Below, one piece after another: positions 18,363 through 30,699 of a DNA stretch of 43,630 bases. Source of the DNA: Methylococcales bacterium (GTDB lineage Bacteria > Pseudomonadota > Gammaproteobacteria > Methylococcales > Methylomonadaceae); the NCBI GenBank assembly GCA_003584865.1, contig QVQE01000095.1, positions 1-43,630 on the forward strand, written 5' to 3'. Within the stretch, counting starts at the first letter, position 1, and each line of letters opens with the position of its first letter. The notes beneath the pieces are model-generated. The model searched no databases, was not told the origin of the DNA, and worked only from the letters and a program-made list of their open reading frames with translations. Made by a program: the position numbers and the translations under genes.

Positions 18363-18557
18363 ATGCCAGCCATTAGTATGTTCTACGGTATCATTATGGT
18401 GCAAGCATGGATCGAAATTCATCGAGAAGATCTACTGGCTGACTGGGAATTAGCGGTCAATGGGCAAGCGCATTTTTCGGTTCATCCCCACGAGTGTGTG
18501 GGGAACACACGCCGTTCGCTGAGTGCCATAGCAATGAAAAAAATCAGTAGAGGGTGA
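18363..18557 (+). pseudogene. internally deleted DUF4160-type protein remnant
   Basis: MPAISMFYGIIM (DUF4160 start) joined directly to VQAWIEIHREDLLADWELAVNGQ (DUF4160 C-terminus); the central His-rich segment is absent. Confidence 0.65.
18478..18508 (+). CRISPR. single type I-E CRISPR-repeat-like sequence (no array)
   Basis: CGGTTCATCCCCACGAGTGTGTGGGGAACAC resembles I-E consensus CGGTT(C/T)ATCCCC..GTGTGGGGAACAC with a TG duplication; no second copy within spacer distance. Confidence 0.55.
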
Positions 18558-18674
18558 GATTGTTGTTTCGCCGTGCTATGCGTTTAACAGGGATGTTTTT
18601 CTGGTTAGAAAAAGAGTATTATTCGGACTCTTTAAAGATAACAACACATATTATAAAATTATTGAGGGGGAACT

Positions 18675-18881
18675 ATGGGCGGTGTACTCGAATTGTTTGT
18701 ATTCATGGTGATTATTGCAACAGCAGCATTTGCGCCGTTGGGCTATTTCATTTACAAATATACGAATAAAAATGCTCAGCCATTTGGCGATACTGAACCG
18801 CATGGCGATAGTCATTCTTTTGTGAATGATATGGCTGAAACAGTGATTCATTTTGTTAAAAGCAAGCTGGGCAAAAAATAA
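18675..18881 (+). CDS. small single-TM hypothetical protein
   Basis: 68 aa, preceded by gagggggaact RBS-like sequence. Confidence 0.6.
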   Translation: MGGVLELFVFMVIIATAAFAPLGYFIYKYTNKNAQPFGDTEPHGDSHSFVNDMAETVIHFVKSKLGKK

Positions 18882-18924
18882 ACAGGGAAGTACGTTTTAT
18901 TTTTAAGTCATGCAAGTGGGGGGA

Positions 18925-18964
18925 GCTGTAAGTCGGATTAGTTGTTCTTAATCGGACTTACAGC
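18925..18964. terminator. long inverted repeat between convergent genes, likely bidirectional terminator
   Basis: GCTGTAAGTCGGATTA-gttgttct-TAATCGGACTTACAGC, 16-bp stem with one mismatch. Confidence 0.6.
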
Positions 18965-18970
18965 GCTTCA

Positions 18971-19714
18971 TTAGACCCCACACGTCTGGCAAGCCGGATT
19001 TTTTCTTAGCTTCATTGTTCTCCATTCCATGGTTAAGCCGTCTAGCAGTAATAATCGGCCTGTTAACAGTTCACCCGTACCTAAAATTAATTTGATCGTC
19101 TCTAAAGCCTGAATGCTACCAATGATGCCAGTAATGGGCGCGATAACGCCATTCGTTGCGCAGTTTTGTAGTTCTTCACCGTCACTATTGTAGAGGCAGT
19201 TGTAGCAAGGGCTGTTGTTTTGACCGGGCGTAAAAACCGATACCTGACCTTCGAAGCGTATTGCCGCACCCGAAACAAGCGCGGTTTGATATTTCACACA
19301 GGCCTTATTAATGGCAAAACGGGTACTGAAATTATCACTACAGTCCAGCACTACATCTGCTTTTTCAACCGCTAAGGCCAATGTTTCACCCAGCAGTTTT
19401 TGTTTAACGGCTATCACTTTAACATCTGGATTTAATTTATTCAGTGTTTGCTGGGTTGAAATTACTTTATCAATCCCAATATCGGGGGTGTGATGAGCGA
19501 TTTGCCGCTGTAAATTGGATAAATCAACTACATCATTATCATAAATAGTGATGTTGCCGATGCCCGATGCTGCTAGATACATAGCCGCTGGGGAGCCTAA
19601 ACCGCCGGCACCGACAATTAACACTTTAGCGGCAAGCAGTTTTTGTTGACCCTCAATATCACATTGGGGCAGCATGATTTGACGGCTGTAGCGGAGTAAT
19701 TGGTTGTCATTCAT
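18971..19714 (-). CDS. moeB: HesA/MoeB/ThiF family molybdopterin-synthase adenylyltransferase
   Basis: GAGGLGSPAAMYLAASGIGNITIYDNDVVDLSNLQRQI; CxxC-type Zn motifs (PCYNC, CQTCG). Confidence 0.88.
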   Translation of the reverse strand: MNDNQLLRYSRQIMLPQCDIEGQQKLLAAKVLIVGAGGLGSPAAMYLAASGIGNITIYDNDVVDLSNLQRQIAHHTPDIGIDKVISTQQTLNKLNPDVKVIAVKQKLLGETLALAVEKADVVLDCSDNFSTRFAINKACVKYQTALVSGAAIRFEGQVSVFTPGQNNSPCYNCLYNSDGEELQNCATNGVIAPITGIIGSIQALETIKLILGTGELLTGRLLLLDGLTMEWRTMKLRKNPACQTCGV

Positions 19715-19760
19715 AAGTCACGTTATTTATGTAAAGTAGGTAGAGATAATGCCAAAGAAC

Positions 19761-19788
19761 TTGACAGACTGCAAAAGATCATTATCAT
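19761..19788 (+). promoter_or_regulatory. sigma70-like promoter of groESL
   Basis: TTGACA (19761-19766), 16-nt spacer, TATCAT (19783-19788). Confidence 0.6.
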
Positions 19789-19814
19789 TAGCACTCATTA
19801 CAGGTGAGTGCTAA
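19788..19814. promoter_or_regulatory. CIRCE element (HrcA operator)
   Basis: TTAGCACTC-ATTACAGGT-GAGTGCTAA, exact match to TTAGCACTC-N9-GAGTGCTAA. Confidence 0.97.
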
Positions 19815-19852
19815 TAAAACATTCCCGTTATTTTAAATACTAGGAGATATAA

Positions 19853-20140
19853 ATGAGTATACGTCCGTTACATGATAGAGTGATAGTCAAACGTTTTGAA
19901 GAAGAAACTAAAACAGCTGGCGGTATCGTATTACCGGGTTCAGCTGCTGAAAAGCCAAGCCAGGGTAAAGTATTGGCAGTCGGTAATGGTAAACCATTAG
20001 ACAATGGCACCGTACGCGCTTTAGAAGTTAAAGTAGGCGATACTGTATTGTTTGGTAAATATTCAGGTAATGAAGTTAAAGTGGATGGTGACGACCTTAT
20101 CGTTATGCGTGAAGAAGACATTCTGGGCATCATTGAGTAA
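19853..20140 (+). CDS. groES: co-chaperonin GroES
   Basis: [44 protein letters not shown]. Confidence 0.97.
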   Translation: MSIRPLHDRVIVKRFEEETKTAGGIVLPGSAAEKPSQGKVLAVGNGKPLDNGTVRALEVKVGDTVLFGKYSGNEVKVDGDDLIVMREEDILGIIE

Positions 20141-20162
20141 GCCCTTAGTCTTAATCCTTTAG

Positions 20163-21839
<1,677 letters not shown>

Positions 21840-21885
21840 TGTAATCATGTGTCTTAAAGCCTGATTGCTTTAAGTCATACCAATA

Positions 21886-21922
21886 AAAGCCTCGGCTGTT
21901 TTAAACAGTCGGGGCTTTTTTA
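21886..21922 (+). terminator. intrinsic terminator of groESL
   Basis: aaaagcctcggctg-ttttaaa-cagtcggggctttttt. Confidence 0.85.
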
Positions 21923-22155
21923 TGTCCAAGCTACCAGAGAATTTAAGTCGTTCACTGACTATACCGGTTGTGTCACAACACAGTGGATAATTTTATTAAG
22001 CTGTCAACATAAATTATACCGTAGGGGCTGACTTTACCCCCTGCTCATCAATACCATAATAATGATTACAATCGAAATCAAGATTTGTGTGTAACTAGAG
22101 GGGCATCTAAAGTTGGTAGCCCCGGTTTTTTTAGTCATTGCCACAAAGGTTCAGC

Positions 22156-22824
22156 TTAAAATGAATCCCAACTACTCTTGCGTCGCCCACCCAGCTTATT
22201 TAGAATAGAACCCAATAAAACACCCGCAAGCGATAACATGCCGCCGTATAAAAACCAATCTTGATTATCCGTATTTTTCAAGGCCTGATTTTCAAGTTTA
22301 AACTGTTGTAGGTCTCTCTCAACACTCACTACACGTTGTTGAAGTTCATCGCGCTCATTTTTTAATTGGATTGAACTGGCGGCGGTTTTTTTTAACTCGC
22401 TAAGTTCTCTGGTCAATTGATCTCGTTCAGCTAATAAGGCTTTTTCTAAGGACGATTCGGGGGCTATGGTTTCGTTAAGATTATTGAGATCAGTGCTCAG
22501 TGTAGCGTTATCAGGTTGTAGTTGACCGACCGTTTTATCCGTACTATCTTTAACGCCTGTGGTGGGGGCTTTAGTCGTGGTGGAGCGTGATTTAATGTAA
22601 CCTTCCGTTCCGTCACTAAGACGCACCTTAATAGAATCTGGGTTTCCTTTTTTTTCAATAACCTTTAGCGGTGTACCAGTTGATAGCACTTTTAATGCTT
22701 TGCCATTAGGGGTAGGGGCGTTTTTTAACGTTACATTCTGATTATCATTAACATAGAGTGTTTCAGCATTGACTGAACCTAATGTCAATATCAAGATAAA
22801 AAAAGAACTGAGTAATTTCTTCAC
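22156..22824 (-). CDS. TIGR04211-like SH3 domain-containing periplasmic protein
   Basis: signal peptide, SH3-like domain, coiled coil, C-terminal TM. Confidence 0.85.
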   Translation of the reverse strand: MKKLLSSFFILILTLGSVNAETLYVNDNQNVTLKNAPTPNGKALKVLSTGTPLKVIEKKGNPDSIKVRLSDGTEGYIKSRSTTTKAPTTGVKDSTDKTVGQLQPDNATLSTDLNNLNETIAPESSLEKALLAERDQLTRELSELKKTAASSIQLKNERDELQQRVVSVERDLQQFKLENQALKNTDNQDWFLYGGMLSLAGVLLGSILNKLGGRRKSSWDSF

Positions 22825-22876
22825 GGATAGGGGTAGTAAAAATAGTTAGTTAGTGGCGTGGGATTTAAGGTTCTTT

Positions 22877-23776
22877 CTAGCAAAGAAGAAATTCAAGTAA
22901 AGCTTTTTGGGCATGTAAACGATTTTCAGCCTCAGGAAAAACAACACTTTGAGAACCATCAATCACCTCAGACGTAACTTCTTCGCCACGGTGAGCCGGA
23001 AGACAGTGCATAAAGAGTGCGTCACTTTGGGCAGCACTCATGATAGCCGAGTTAATCTGATAATCTCTAAAGGCTAATTCCCGAATGGCTTGCTCATCTT
23101 CCTGACCCATACTCGTCCAAACATCGGTAGCAATTAGAGCACTATCTTTTGCGGCTTCTATAGCAGAATCAAAAAGCTTAACGTGCTTACCTGCGGTTTC
23201 AATATAAGCTTGTTGCGGAAAATAGCCGGGGGGGCAGGCAATATTTAAAGTAAAATCCAGTTGCATAGCCGCATGGATATAGGAATTGCACATATTATTG
23301 CCGTCACCTATCCAGGCCACTGTTTTACCTTTAATATCGCCTCGATATTCAAAAAAAGTCTGCATATCTGCGAGTAACTGGCAAGGATGTTGCTCATCAG
23401 TTAAACCATTAATAACCGGTACGCTTGAGTGCTGAGCAAAAGTAGTGACTGTTTCGTGCTTATTGGTTCTTAGCATGATGCAGTCGACCATACTTGAAAT
23501 AACTTTGGCACTGTCCTGTAAGGGTTCACCTCGACCTAATTGAGTATCCCGGGGTGATAAAAATAAAGCGCTACCACCAAAATGAACCATCCCTGCTTCA
23601 AAAGAGATACGGGTACGTGTTGAGGATTTTTCAAATATCATAGCCAATATCTGGCCTTTCAAGGGCTGATAATTCGGGTCACGCTTATTTTTAAGTTCGA
23701 TAGCTCTAGTGATTATTTGTTTTAATTCTTCACTCGATAAGTCAAGTAGGCTAGTGAAATGTCTAGGTTTCATCAT
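22877..23776 (-). CDS. argF: ornithine carbamoyltransferase
   Basis: [28 protein letters not shown] motifs. Confidence 0.96.
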   Translation of the reverse strand: MMKPRHFTSLLDLSSEELKQIITRAIELKNKRDPNYQPLKGQILAMIFEKSSTRTRISFEAGMVHFGGSALFLSPRDTQLGRGEPLQDSAKVISSMVDCIMLRTNKHETVTTFAQHSSVPVINGLTDEQHPCQLLADMQTFFEYRGDIKGKTVAWIGDGNNMCNSYIHAAMQLDFTLNIACPPGYFPQQAYIETAGKHVKLFDSAIEAAKDSALIATDVWTSMGQEDEQAIRELAFRDYQINSAIMSAAQSDALFMHCLPAHRGEEVTSEVIDGSQSVVFPEAENRLHAQKALLEFLLC

Positions 23777-23784
23777 GGTGTTAT

Positions 23785-24966
23785 TTAAGCAGTTTGTCCT
23801 GTGTAGTCATTAATAATGGCTGTCAATGTGTTAATAAGTAGTTGGATTTGCTCGTTGTCGATAATTAATGGCGGTAACAAACGGATCGTCGTTTCGTTTG
23901 TTACGTTAATTAATAGCTGTTTTTCTAGGGCTAGTTTGACTAACTCTGTACAGGGTTTATCAAACTCAATGCCTATCATGAGTCCTTTATTACGAATATT
24001 AACAATATGTTTATTATTGTTAAGGCTAGCGGTAAAACCAGCATGAATGGCATCACCTTTTGTTTGTGCCGCCTCAATCAGATTTTCTTTATCCAGGGTC
24101 GCTAATACCGCTAAAGCAGCGCTACAGGCTAAAGGATTGCCACCAAAGGTTGAGCCGTGGGCACCAGCAGTCAGTAATTCAGCCGCTTTTCCTCTAGCAA
24201 GGCAAGCACCAATAGGAACGCCATTGCCCAAGGCTTTAGCCAGTGTACAGACATCAGGAAGAATCGCGTTGTGTTGAAAAGCCAGAAACTTACCGGTTCG
24301 ACCGATGCCACACTGGATTTCATCGAGCATCATCAGAATTTCATGCTGATCACACAGGCCTCTTAGTTTGTTAAGATAATCAGAGGCCGGAATATTGACG
24401 CCACCTTCACCCTGTATCGGTTCAACCAGGACAGCGACTATATTTTTATTGCTTTCAAGCGCGAGTTCTATAGCGCTTATGTCGTTGTAAGGGACTCTGA
24501 CGAAACCTTCAACCAAGGGGGCAAAGCCTTGTTGCACTTTGCTATTGCCGGTCGCGCTTAAGGTGGCTAAAGTACGGCCATGAAAACTTTTTTCCATGAC
24601 AATAATTGCTGGATTTTCAATACCTTTTGAGTGACCGTATTTACGCGCTAATTTAATGGCGGCTTCATTGGCTTCTGCGCCTGAGTTACAGAAAAAGACA
24701 TTATCCATGCCGGCTTTTTCTGTTAGTTTGTCGGCCAGTAATTCTTGATTGGCAATGGTATAGAGATTGGAGGTATGTAACAGTTTTCCGCTTTGCGTGC
24801 AGATGGCTTCATGCACGGCTGGATGGGCGTGCCCTAAATTACACACGGCGATACCGGATAACGCATCCAGATACCGTTTGTTATTTTCATCGAATAACCA
24901 CATACCTTCGCCCCGTTCAAAAGTGACGGGTAAACGTCCGTATGTTGGCATTATATGGCTAGTCAT
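23785..24966 (-). CDS. argD: acetylornithine/succinyldiaminopimelate-type aminotransferase
   Basis: class III PLP aminotransferase; [20 protein letters not shown]; adjacent to argF. Confidence 0.94.
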   Translation of the reverse strand: MTSHIMPTYGRLPVTFERGEGMWLFDENNKRYLDALSGIAVCNLGHAHPAVHEAICTQSGKLLHTSNLYTIANQELLADKLTEKAGMDNVFFCNSGAEANEAAIKLARKYGHSKGIENPAIIVMEKSFHGRTLATLSATGNSKVQQGFAPLVEGFVRVPYNDISAIELALESNKNIVAVLVEPIQGEGGVNIPASDYLNKLRGLCDQHEILMMLDEIQCGIGRTGKFLAFQHNAILPDVCTLAKALGNGVPIGACLARGKAAELLTAGAHGSTFGGNPLACSAALAVLATLDKENLIEAAQTKGDAIHAGFTASLNNNKHIVNIRNKGLMIGIEFDKPCTELVKLALEKQLLINVTNETTIRLLPPLIIDNEQIQLLINTLTAIINDYTGQTA

Positions 24967-25141
24967 GATTCTTGCCTGCAATCAATAAAACAAATAGTAA
25001 TCTGCTACCTGTTAAAAAAATAGTCGATTATAAGATTCAATTTACTAACAGGCAAGTGATGGATGATAAGATTTGCTTTTTTAAATAGCACAATGTTGAT
25101 AGAATTGGGCTAAATTTAATTTAATTGAGTGATTATCCAAT

Positions 25142-25465
25142 ATGAGCGTTATAGAAAGAATTAAAGAACAACTTGAAAGTAACCCGGTTATTTTGTACAT
25201 GAAAGGCACGCCCGACTTTCCACAGTGTGGCTTTTCTGGTCAGACAGTTCAGGTACTGGAAGCCTGTCACGCAAAATATGCTTCGGTTAATATTTTTGAA
25301 GAACCTGAGTTGCGTGAAGCGCTTAAAGCGTATTCACACTGGCCGACCTATCCTCAACTCTATATTAAAGGTGAGTTAGTGGGTGGTTGTGACATCGTTA
25401 TTGATTTGTATAAAAAAGGTAAATTAGTGGATCTATTAACTGCGGTGGGTGGTATCGCAGAGTAA
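25142..25465 (+). CDS. grxD: monothiol glutaredoxin, Grx4 family
   Basis: MKGTPDFPQCGFSGQTVQVL (CGFS active site). Confidence 0.96.
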   Translation: MSVIERIKEQLESNPVILYMKGTPDFPQCGFSGQTVQVLEACHAKYASVNIFEEPELREALKAYSHWPTYPQLYIKGELVGGCDIVIDLYKKGKLVDLLTAVGGIAE

Positions 25466-25474
25466 TAGAGCTTA

Positions 25475-25545
25475 TACGGATGACTGGAGATGTTTCGGAG
25501 CCTGATTGTTTTATCCGAAAAGGGTCTTTGTCATCCGTAAGTTTT
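25475..25545. terminator. nested inverted repeats between convergent grxD and rnt
   Basis: TACGGATGAC...GTCATCCGTA outer arms (25475-25484/25530-25539) and TTTCGGA...TCCGAAA inner arms, T-run after. Confidence 0.5.
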
Positions 25546-25551
25546 TGGCTG

Positions 25552-26175
25552 TTAGTGATCCATTTCTGCCAGTTTTTTCCAGCGGTTAACAATCAGGCAA
25601 AACAGTTCGGCAGTTTTTTCTGCATCATATAAGGCAGAATGTGCTTTATCGTTATCCCATTCTAAACCGGCGGTTTGGGCAATCTTGGCTAGTACGGTCT
25701 GTTGATAAGCTAACCCCCCCAGTGTTGCTGTATCGAAAGTACTAAACGGGTGAAACGGACTACGTTTTGATTGTGTTCGATGAATCGCTGCGTTTAAAAA
25801 GGCAATGTCAAAAGCCGGATTATGCCCCACCAATATGGCTCTTGTGCAATTGTTCCGCTTTACGGCCTGTTTGATGGGTTTAAAGAGCATGTCCAGCGCC
25901 TCTTTTTCTTCAATAGCCATCCGAAAAGGATGGTACGGATCTATCCCATTAAATTTAAGGGCAGCCGGGTCTAGTTCAGCGTTTTTAAAAGGAACCACAT
26001 GTGTGGTATAGCGCTCGGTAATTTCCAGTTCATTGAGACTATTATATTCTACAATAACCGCAGCAATTTCCAATAAAGCATTCTTTTTGGGATTAAAGCC
26101 GGCGGTTTCTATATCGATAACGACCGGAAGATAGCCTCTGAAGCGTTGATTTAAAGGAATTGCAGGTGTGTCCAT
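25552..26175 (-). CDS. rnt: ribonuclease T
   Basis: DEDDh exonuclease; LPVVIDIETAGFNPKKNALLEIAAV, HNPAFDIAFLNAA, HSALYDAEKTAELF. Confidence 0.93.
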   Translation of the reverse strand: MDTPAIPLNQRFRGYLPVVIDIETAGFNPKKNALLEIAAVIVEYNSLNELEITERYTTHVVPFKNAELDPAALKFNGIDPYHPFRMAIEEKEALDMLFKPIKQAVKRNNCTRAILVGHNPAFDIAFLNAAIHRTQSKRSPFHPFSTFDTATLGGLAYQQTVLAKIAQTAGLEWDNDKAHSALYDAEKTAELFCLIVNRWKKLAEMDH

Positions 26176-26258
26176 TTGTTTGTTTATATCCTTGGATGAT
26201 CGAAAAGGTAGAGCATCTTACGCTTAAAATGATTAAAGAGCGGTAATATTTTTATTGA

Positions 26259-27290
26259 TTACTGTAACTTCCAATTGAGTTCTTCACCCGCTTTAATTGG
26301 GGTAATCGGTGTTTCGCTGTCTCCATAACTTAAAGGCACTGTCCAGTTTGTTCTATTTAAAGTTATGGTTGAGGTATTTCTGGGTAAGCGATAAAAGTCA
26401 GCACCATAAAAGCTGGCGAACCCTTCCAGTTTATCAAGTGCGTCTGCTTGTTCAAAGGCTTCCGCATAAAGCTCTATCGCTGCATGAGCGCTAAAACAAC
26501 CGGCACAACCGCAGGTTGTTTCTTTTAATGAAGTTAAATGAGGGGCGCTATCGGTACCTAAAAAGAACTTTGGATTACCACTGGTTGCTGCGGCAACGAG
26601 TGCTAGACGATGACGTTCTCGTTTAAGTATGGGTAAGCAATAATAATGGGGGCGTATACCGCCTGCGAGTAGGGCATTCCTGTTATACAAAAGATGTTGT
26701 GGGGTAATCGTTGCGGCAATGTTTTTGCCTGATGCCTGAACAAAATCTACCGCTTCAGAAGTAGTTAGGTGTTCAAGAACAATACGTAAGCCAGGGAAGT
26801 TAGTGGTTATTTGAGTTAAACTGGTATCAACAAACTCACGTTCTCTATCAAAAATATCACAATCTTCACGCGTCACTTCACCGTGGATTAATAAAGGGAT
26901 GTCTTGCTTTTCGAGTTCTGCCAGCAAAGGATAAATCGCTTTAATATCAGAAACACCCGCGTCTGAGTTAGTGGTAGCACCGGCTGGGTATAATTTAAAA
27001 GCATAAACATGAGCCGATGCTGCGGCTTTCTTTATCTCAGAAAGTGGCGTAGCAGCGGTCAGGTATAAGGTCATTAACGGCGTAAAGTTTTTACTATCGG
27101 GGATAGCCTGTAAAATCTCTTCCCGATAAGTCAATGCTTGCTCAACTGTCGTTACTGGCGGCTTAAGATTCGGCATAATAATCGCACGTGCGAATTGCTT
27201 GGCTGTATGAGGTAAGACGGTTTTTAAAATAGCATTATTACGCACATGTAAATGCCAGTCATCGGGGCGAGTTAGTGTTAATGTTTTCAT
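26259..27290 (-). CDS. pyrC: dihydroorotase
   Basis: RPDDWHLHVRN, LLIHGEVT, FFLGTDSAPH. Confidence 0.95.
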   Translation of the reverse strand: MKTLTLTRPDDWHLHVRNNAILKTVLPHTAKQFARAIIMPNLKPPVTTVEQALTYREEILQAIPDSKNFTPLMTLYLTAATPLSEIKKAAASAHVYAFKLYPAGATTNSDAGVSDIKAIYPLLAELEKQDIPLLIHGEVTREDCDIFDREREFVDTSLTQITTNFPGLRIVLEHLTTSEAVDFVQASGKNIAATITPQHLLYNRNALLAGGIRPHYYCLPILKRERHRLALVAAATSGNPKFFLGTDSAPHLTSLKETTCGCAGCFSAHAAIELYAEAFEQADALDKLEGFASFYGADFYRLPRNTSTITLNRTNWTVPLSYGDSETPITPIKAGEELNWKLQ

Positions 27291-27398
27291 TGTTAGCGCT
27301 GAATCTGTAAAATAAACAGTTATTCTATAGTAAGTACTTGGAAAAACTAAATACAGTCCTTATAGTAGTTATTATTTTTAGTTGTTGTCGGAGTGGTA

Positions 27399-27668
27399 AT
27401 GCCAATTTACGAATATCAATGTCAATCTTGTGGTCATGAACATGAAGCTTTACAAAAGCTGGGTGCAGACCCTTTAGTGATCTGCCCTGCTTGCACGAAG
27501 CCGGAATTAATGAAAAAGATTTCAGCCGCTGGTTTTAGATTAAAAGGCAATGGCTGGTATGAAACTGATTTTAAGAGTGGCGCAAAGAAAAATGTAGCAG
27601 GCGAGGCTTCAGTGCCTTGCACACCTAAAGTAAGTAGCTGCCCAGCGAGTGGTTGCAAAAGCGATTAA
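27399..27668 (+). CDS. FmdB family zinc ribbon protein
   Basis: MPIYEYQCQSCGHEHEALQK...CPACTKPELMKKISAAGFRLKGNGWYETDFK. Confidence 0.93.
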   Translation: MPIYEYQCQSCGHEHEALQKLGADPLVICPACTKPELMKKISAAGFRLKGNGWYETDFKSGAKKNVAGEASVPCTPKVSSCPASGCKSD

Positions 27669-27762
27669 AAGTTAAAGTGTAAAAGCAGGATTGGAAATTG
27701 ATCTTGCTTTACACACCTCATTTGATTAAATAAACAATTTTTTAAATATACAGGGAATATCT

Positions 27763-29556
27763 ATGCGTACTCACAAGTGCGGAGAATTAAATACACAACA
27801 GTTAGGCGAAACTGTATCAATTTGTGGTTGGGTGCATAGACGCCGTGATCATGGTGGCGTTATCTTTATTGACCTTAGAGACCGTGCTGGTTTGGTGCAG
27901 GTTGTGGTTGATCCCGACGTAGAAGATACATTTGCTATTGCTGAGCATGTCCGCAGTGAATATGTATTAAAAATTACGGGTATTGTGCGTGATCGTCCAG
28001 AAGGGACAGTCAATAAAAACATGCATTCGGGAGCCATTGAGATTTTAGCTAAAGATATTGAAGTCTTAAATGAATCAGAAACGCCGCCTTTCCCAGTAGA
28101 AAGTGACATAGAAGTTAACGAAGAACTTCGCTTACGTTACCGTTACATTGATTTGCGTCGTGTTGCGATGCAAGAAAAAATGAAAGTACGTCGTGATGTC
28201 ACCCGTATTTTAAGAAACTTCCTGGATGATAACGAGTTTTTTGAAATTGAAACACCTTACTTAACTAAAGCGACCCCAGAAGGCGCACGTGATTACATAG
28301 TACCCAGTCGTACACACGAGAATTCATTCTTTGCTTTGCCACAATCGCCACAATTGTATAAACAAATGTTGATGATTGCGGGTATGGATCGTTATTATCA
28401 AGTAGTTCGCTGCTTCCGTGATGAAGACTTACGTGCCGATAGACAGCCTGAATTTACCCAGTTAGATATCGAAACATCCTTTATGGATGAGCACGAAATC
28501 ATGAACATCATGGAAGAAATGATTCGTCAGTTATTTGCGAAAGTGATTGATGTTGATTTGGGAGCAGAATTCCCACGGATGAGTTATCAGGAAGCGATTT
28601 CTCGTTATGGTATTGATCGCCCTGATTTACGTATCCCTTTAGAGTTGGTTGATATTGCTGACGACATGAAGGCTGTTGACTTTAAAGTCTTCTCTGCACC
28701 AGCGAATGATCCTAAAGGTCGTGTTGTCGCTATGCGTGTACCTAATGCGGGCGATTTAAGCCGTAAAGAGATTGATGATTTAACCAAATACGTCAGTATT
28801 TATGGTGCTCGAGGCTTGGCTTACATTAAAGTTAATGATCTGTCTGCAGGTCTTGATGGCTTGCAATCACCGATTGTTAAATTTGCCCCTAAAGAAGTTT
28901 GGGATAACGTATTAGCTAAAACAGGCGCACAAACGGGTGATTTAATCTTCTTTGGTGCGGACAAAGCCAGTATTGTTAACGAAGCCATGGGTGCATTGCG
29001 TGTTAAATTGGGTCATGACCTTAATTTATTACAAGGTGAATGGAAACCTGTTTGGGTGGTTGATTTCCCAATGTTTGATTGGGATGAAAAAGCCGGTCGC
29101 TTTAATGCAATTCATCATCCATTTACTGCGCCTAGCTGTTCAGTTGAAGACCTGGTTGCAAATCCAGGTGCCGCGTTATCACGCGCTTACGATTTAGTTT
29201 TAAACGGCACTGAAGTGGGTGGTGGTTCTATCCGTATTAACCGTACCTCAATGCAACAAACGGTGTTTGAGATTTTAGGTATTGGTGAAGAAGAAGCCAG
29301 AGAGAAGTTCGGCTTCCTGTTAGACGCCTTAAAATACGGTGCGCCTCCACACGGTGGTTTAGCCTTTGGTTTAGATCGTTTAGTGATGTTGATGACCGGT
29401 TCAACTTCTATTCGTGATGTGATTGCGTTCCCTAAAACTCAATCAGCCGCGTGTCCATTAGTAAGTGCGCCTGCTGTCGTCACTGATGAACAATTGAAAG
29501 AGTTAGGTATTCGTTTAATTAAACCAGCTGGCAAAGAAAAACCTAAGCAAGACTAA
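27763..29556 (+). CDS. aspS: aspartate--tRNA ligase
   Basis: [10 protein letters not shown]...[27 protein letters not shown]; class II motifs. Confidence 0.98.
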   Translation: MRTHKCGELNTQQLGETVSICGWVHRRRDHGGVIFIDLRDRAGLVQVVVDPDVEDTFAIAEHVRSEYVLKITGIVRDRPEGTVNKNMHSGAIEILAKDIEVLNESETPPFPVESDIEVNEELRLRYRYIDLRRVAMQEKMKVRRDVTRILRNFLDDNEFFEIETPYLTKATPEGARDYIVPSRTHENSFFALPQSPQLYKQMLMIAGMDRYYQVVRCFRDEDLRADRQPEFTQLDIETSFMDEHEIMNIMEEMIRQLFAKVIDVDLGAEFPRMSYQEAISRYGIDRPDLRIPLELVDIADDMKAVDFKVFSAPANDPKGRVVAMRVPNAGDLSRKEIDDLTKYVSIYGARGLAYIKVNDLSAGLDGLQSPIVKFAPKEVWDNVLAKTGAQTGDLIFFGADKASIVNEAMGALRVKLGHDLNLLQGEWKPVWVVDFPMFDWDEKAGRFNAIHHPFTAPSCSVEDLVANPGAALSRAYDLVLNGTEVGGGSIRINRTSMQQTVFEILGIGEEEAREKFGFLLDALKYGAPPHGGLAFGLDRLVMLMTGSTSIRDVIAFPKTQSAACPLVSAPAVVTDEQLKELGIRLIKPAGKEKPKQD

Positions 29557-29571
29557 ATGAGTGGTAAATAA

Positions 29572-30669
29572 ATGACTTCAACTCCTTTTCCCATCCAGGA
29601 TTATGCCTTACTCGATGATGAAGAATGCGATGCCCGCATTATTTCAGCAAAAGCCAAGCTAGGTAAGCGTTGTGTGGTCTTAGGACATCATTATCAACGC
29701 GACGAAGTATTTAAACATGCGGACTTTTCTGGAGACTCCTTAAAGTTATCCAGAGATGCAGCACAATCAGAAGCTGAGTATATCGTCTTTTGTGGTGTGC
29801 ATTTTATGGCAGAGGTTGCAGATATCTTATCTCGCCCTGAACAGATTGCTATCTTGCCTGATTTGGCGGCGGGTTGTTCTATGGCTGATATGGCTAATCT
29901 GATCAAAGTGCAGAAATGCTGGAAAGAGTTAGCTGAAATCATTGATGTTGAAAATGAAGTGACACCGGTCACTTATATCAACTCTGCAGCTGACCTGAAA
30001 GCATTTTGTGGTGAACATGATGGTATTGTTTGTACTTCTTCCAATGCCCAAAAGATATTAGAATGGAGTTTTGCAAAACGCCCTAAGGTCTTGTTTTTTC
30101 CCGATCAACATTTAGGACGCAATACCGGTCATCGAATGGGCTTGCCCTTAGATGAAATGGTCGCCTGGGATTTTAATAAACCCAAGGGTGGCTTGACGGA
30201 TGAGCAAATTCGTAATGCCAGGATTATTCTCTGGAACGGTTATTGTTCGGTTCATCAGGTCTTTAAACCTGAGCACATTGATAGCTTTCTTGAGCGTTTT
30301 CCTGAAACTAAAGTTATTTCTCATCCAGAAGCCTGTTTTGAAGTCTGTGAGAAAGCCGAGTATGTGGGTTCAACAGAATACATTTTAAAAACGGTGCGTG
30401 AAGCAGAGCCAAACACCCGTTGGTTGGTTGCGACTGAATTAAATCTGGTTAATCGTTTACATGATGAGTGTAAAGGGCAGGGCAAGAATGTACATTTTAT
30501 GTCCCCTACCTTGTGTATGTGCTCAACCATGTTTAGAACAGATCCCCAGCATTTAGCCTGGGTACTTGAGAATCTGGCTGCAGGTCATGTTATTAATCGT
30601 ATCAGTGTTCCCGTTGAAGAAGCCCGCTTGGCTAAGCACGCTTTGGATAATATGTTAAATAACTCTTAA
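29572..30669 (+). CDS. nadA: quinolinate synthase A
   Basis: VVLGHHYQRDEV, FCGVHFMAEVADILSRPEQ; Fe-S cysteines. Confidence 0.95.
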   Translation: MTSTPFPIQDYALLDDEECDARIISAKAKLGKRCVVLGHHYQRDEVFKHADFSGDSLKLSRDAAQSEAEYIVFCGVHFMAEVADILSRPEQIAILPDLAAGCSMADMANLIKVQKCWKELAEIIDVENEVTPVTYINSAADLKAFCGEHDGIVCTSSNAQKILEWSFAKRPKVLFFPDQHLGRNTGHRMGLPLDEMVAWDFNKPKGGLTDEQIRNARIILWNGYCSVHQVFKPEHIDSFLERFPETKVISHPEACFEVCEKAEYVGSTEYILKTVREAEPNTRWLVATELNLVNRLHDECKGQGKNVHFMSPTLCMCSTMFRTDPQHLAWVLENLAAGHVINRISVPVEEARLAKHALDNMLNNS

Positions 30670-30699
30670 AATGTTGACTGGGATATTGCTGTTTAATGC

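Noticed and set aside
18470-18560. A CRISPR array
   Set aside because: Only one repeat-like unit; no second repeat at spacer distance and no cas genes in the window.
9700-18700. Prophage or transposon as explanation of the island
   Set aside because: No transposase, integrase or phage structural ORFs in this segment.
22096-22132. ggggcatctaaagttggtagccccggttttttt as a terminator of a small RNA
   Set aside because: Short imperfect stem and no identifiable transcript; too weak to list.
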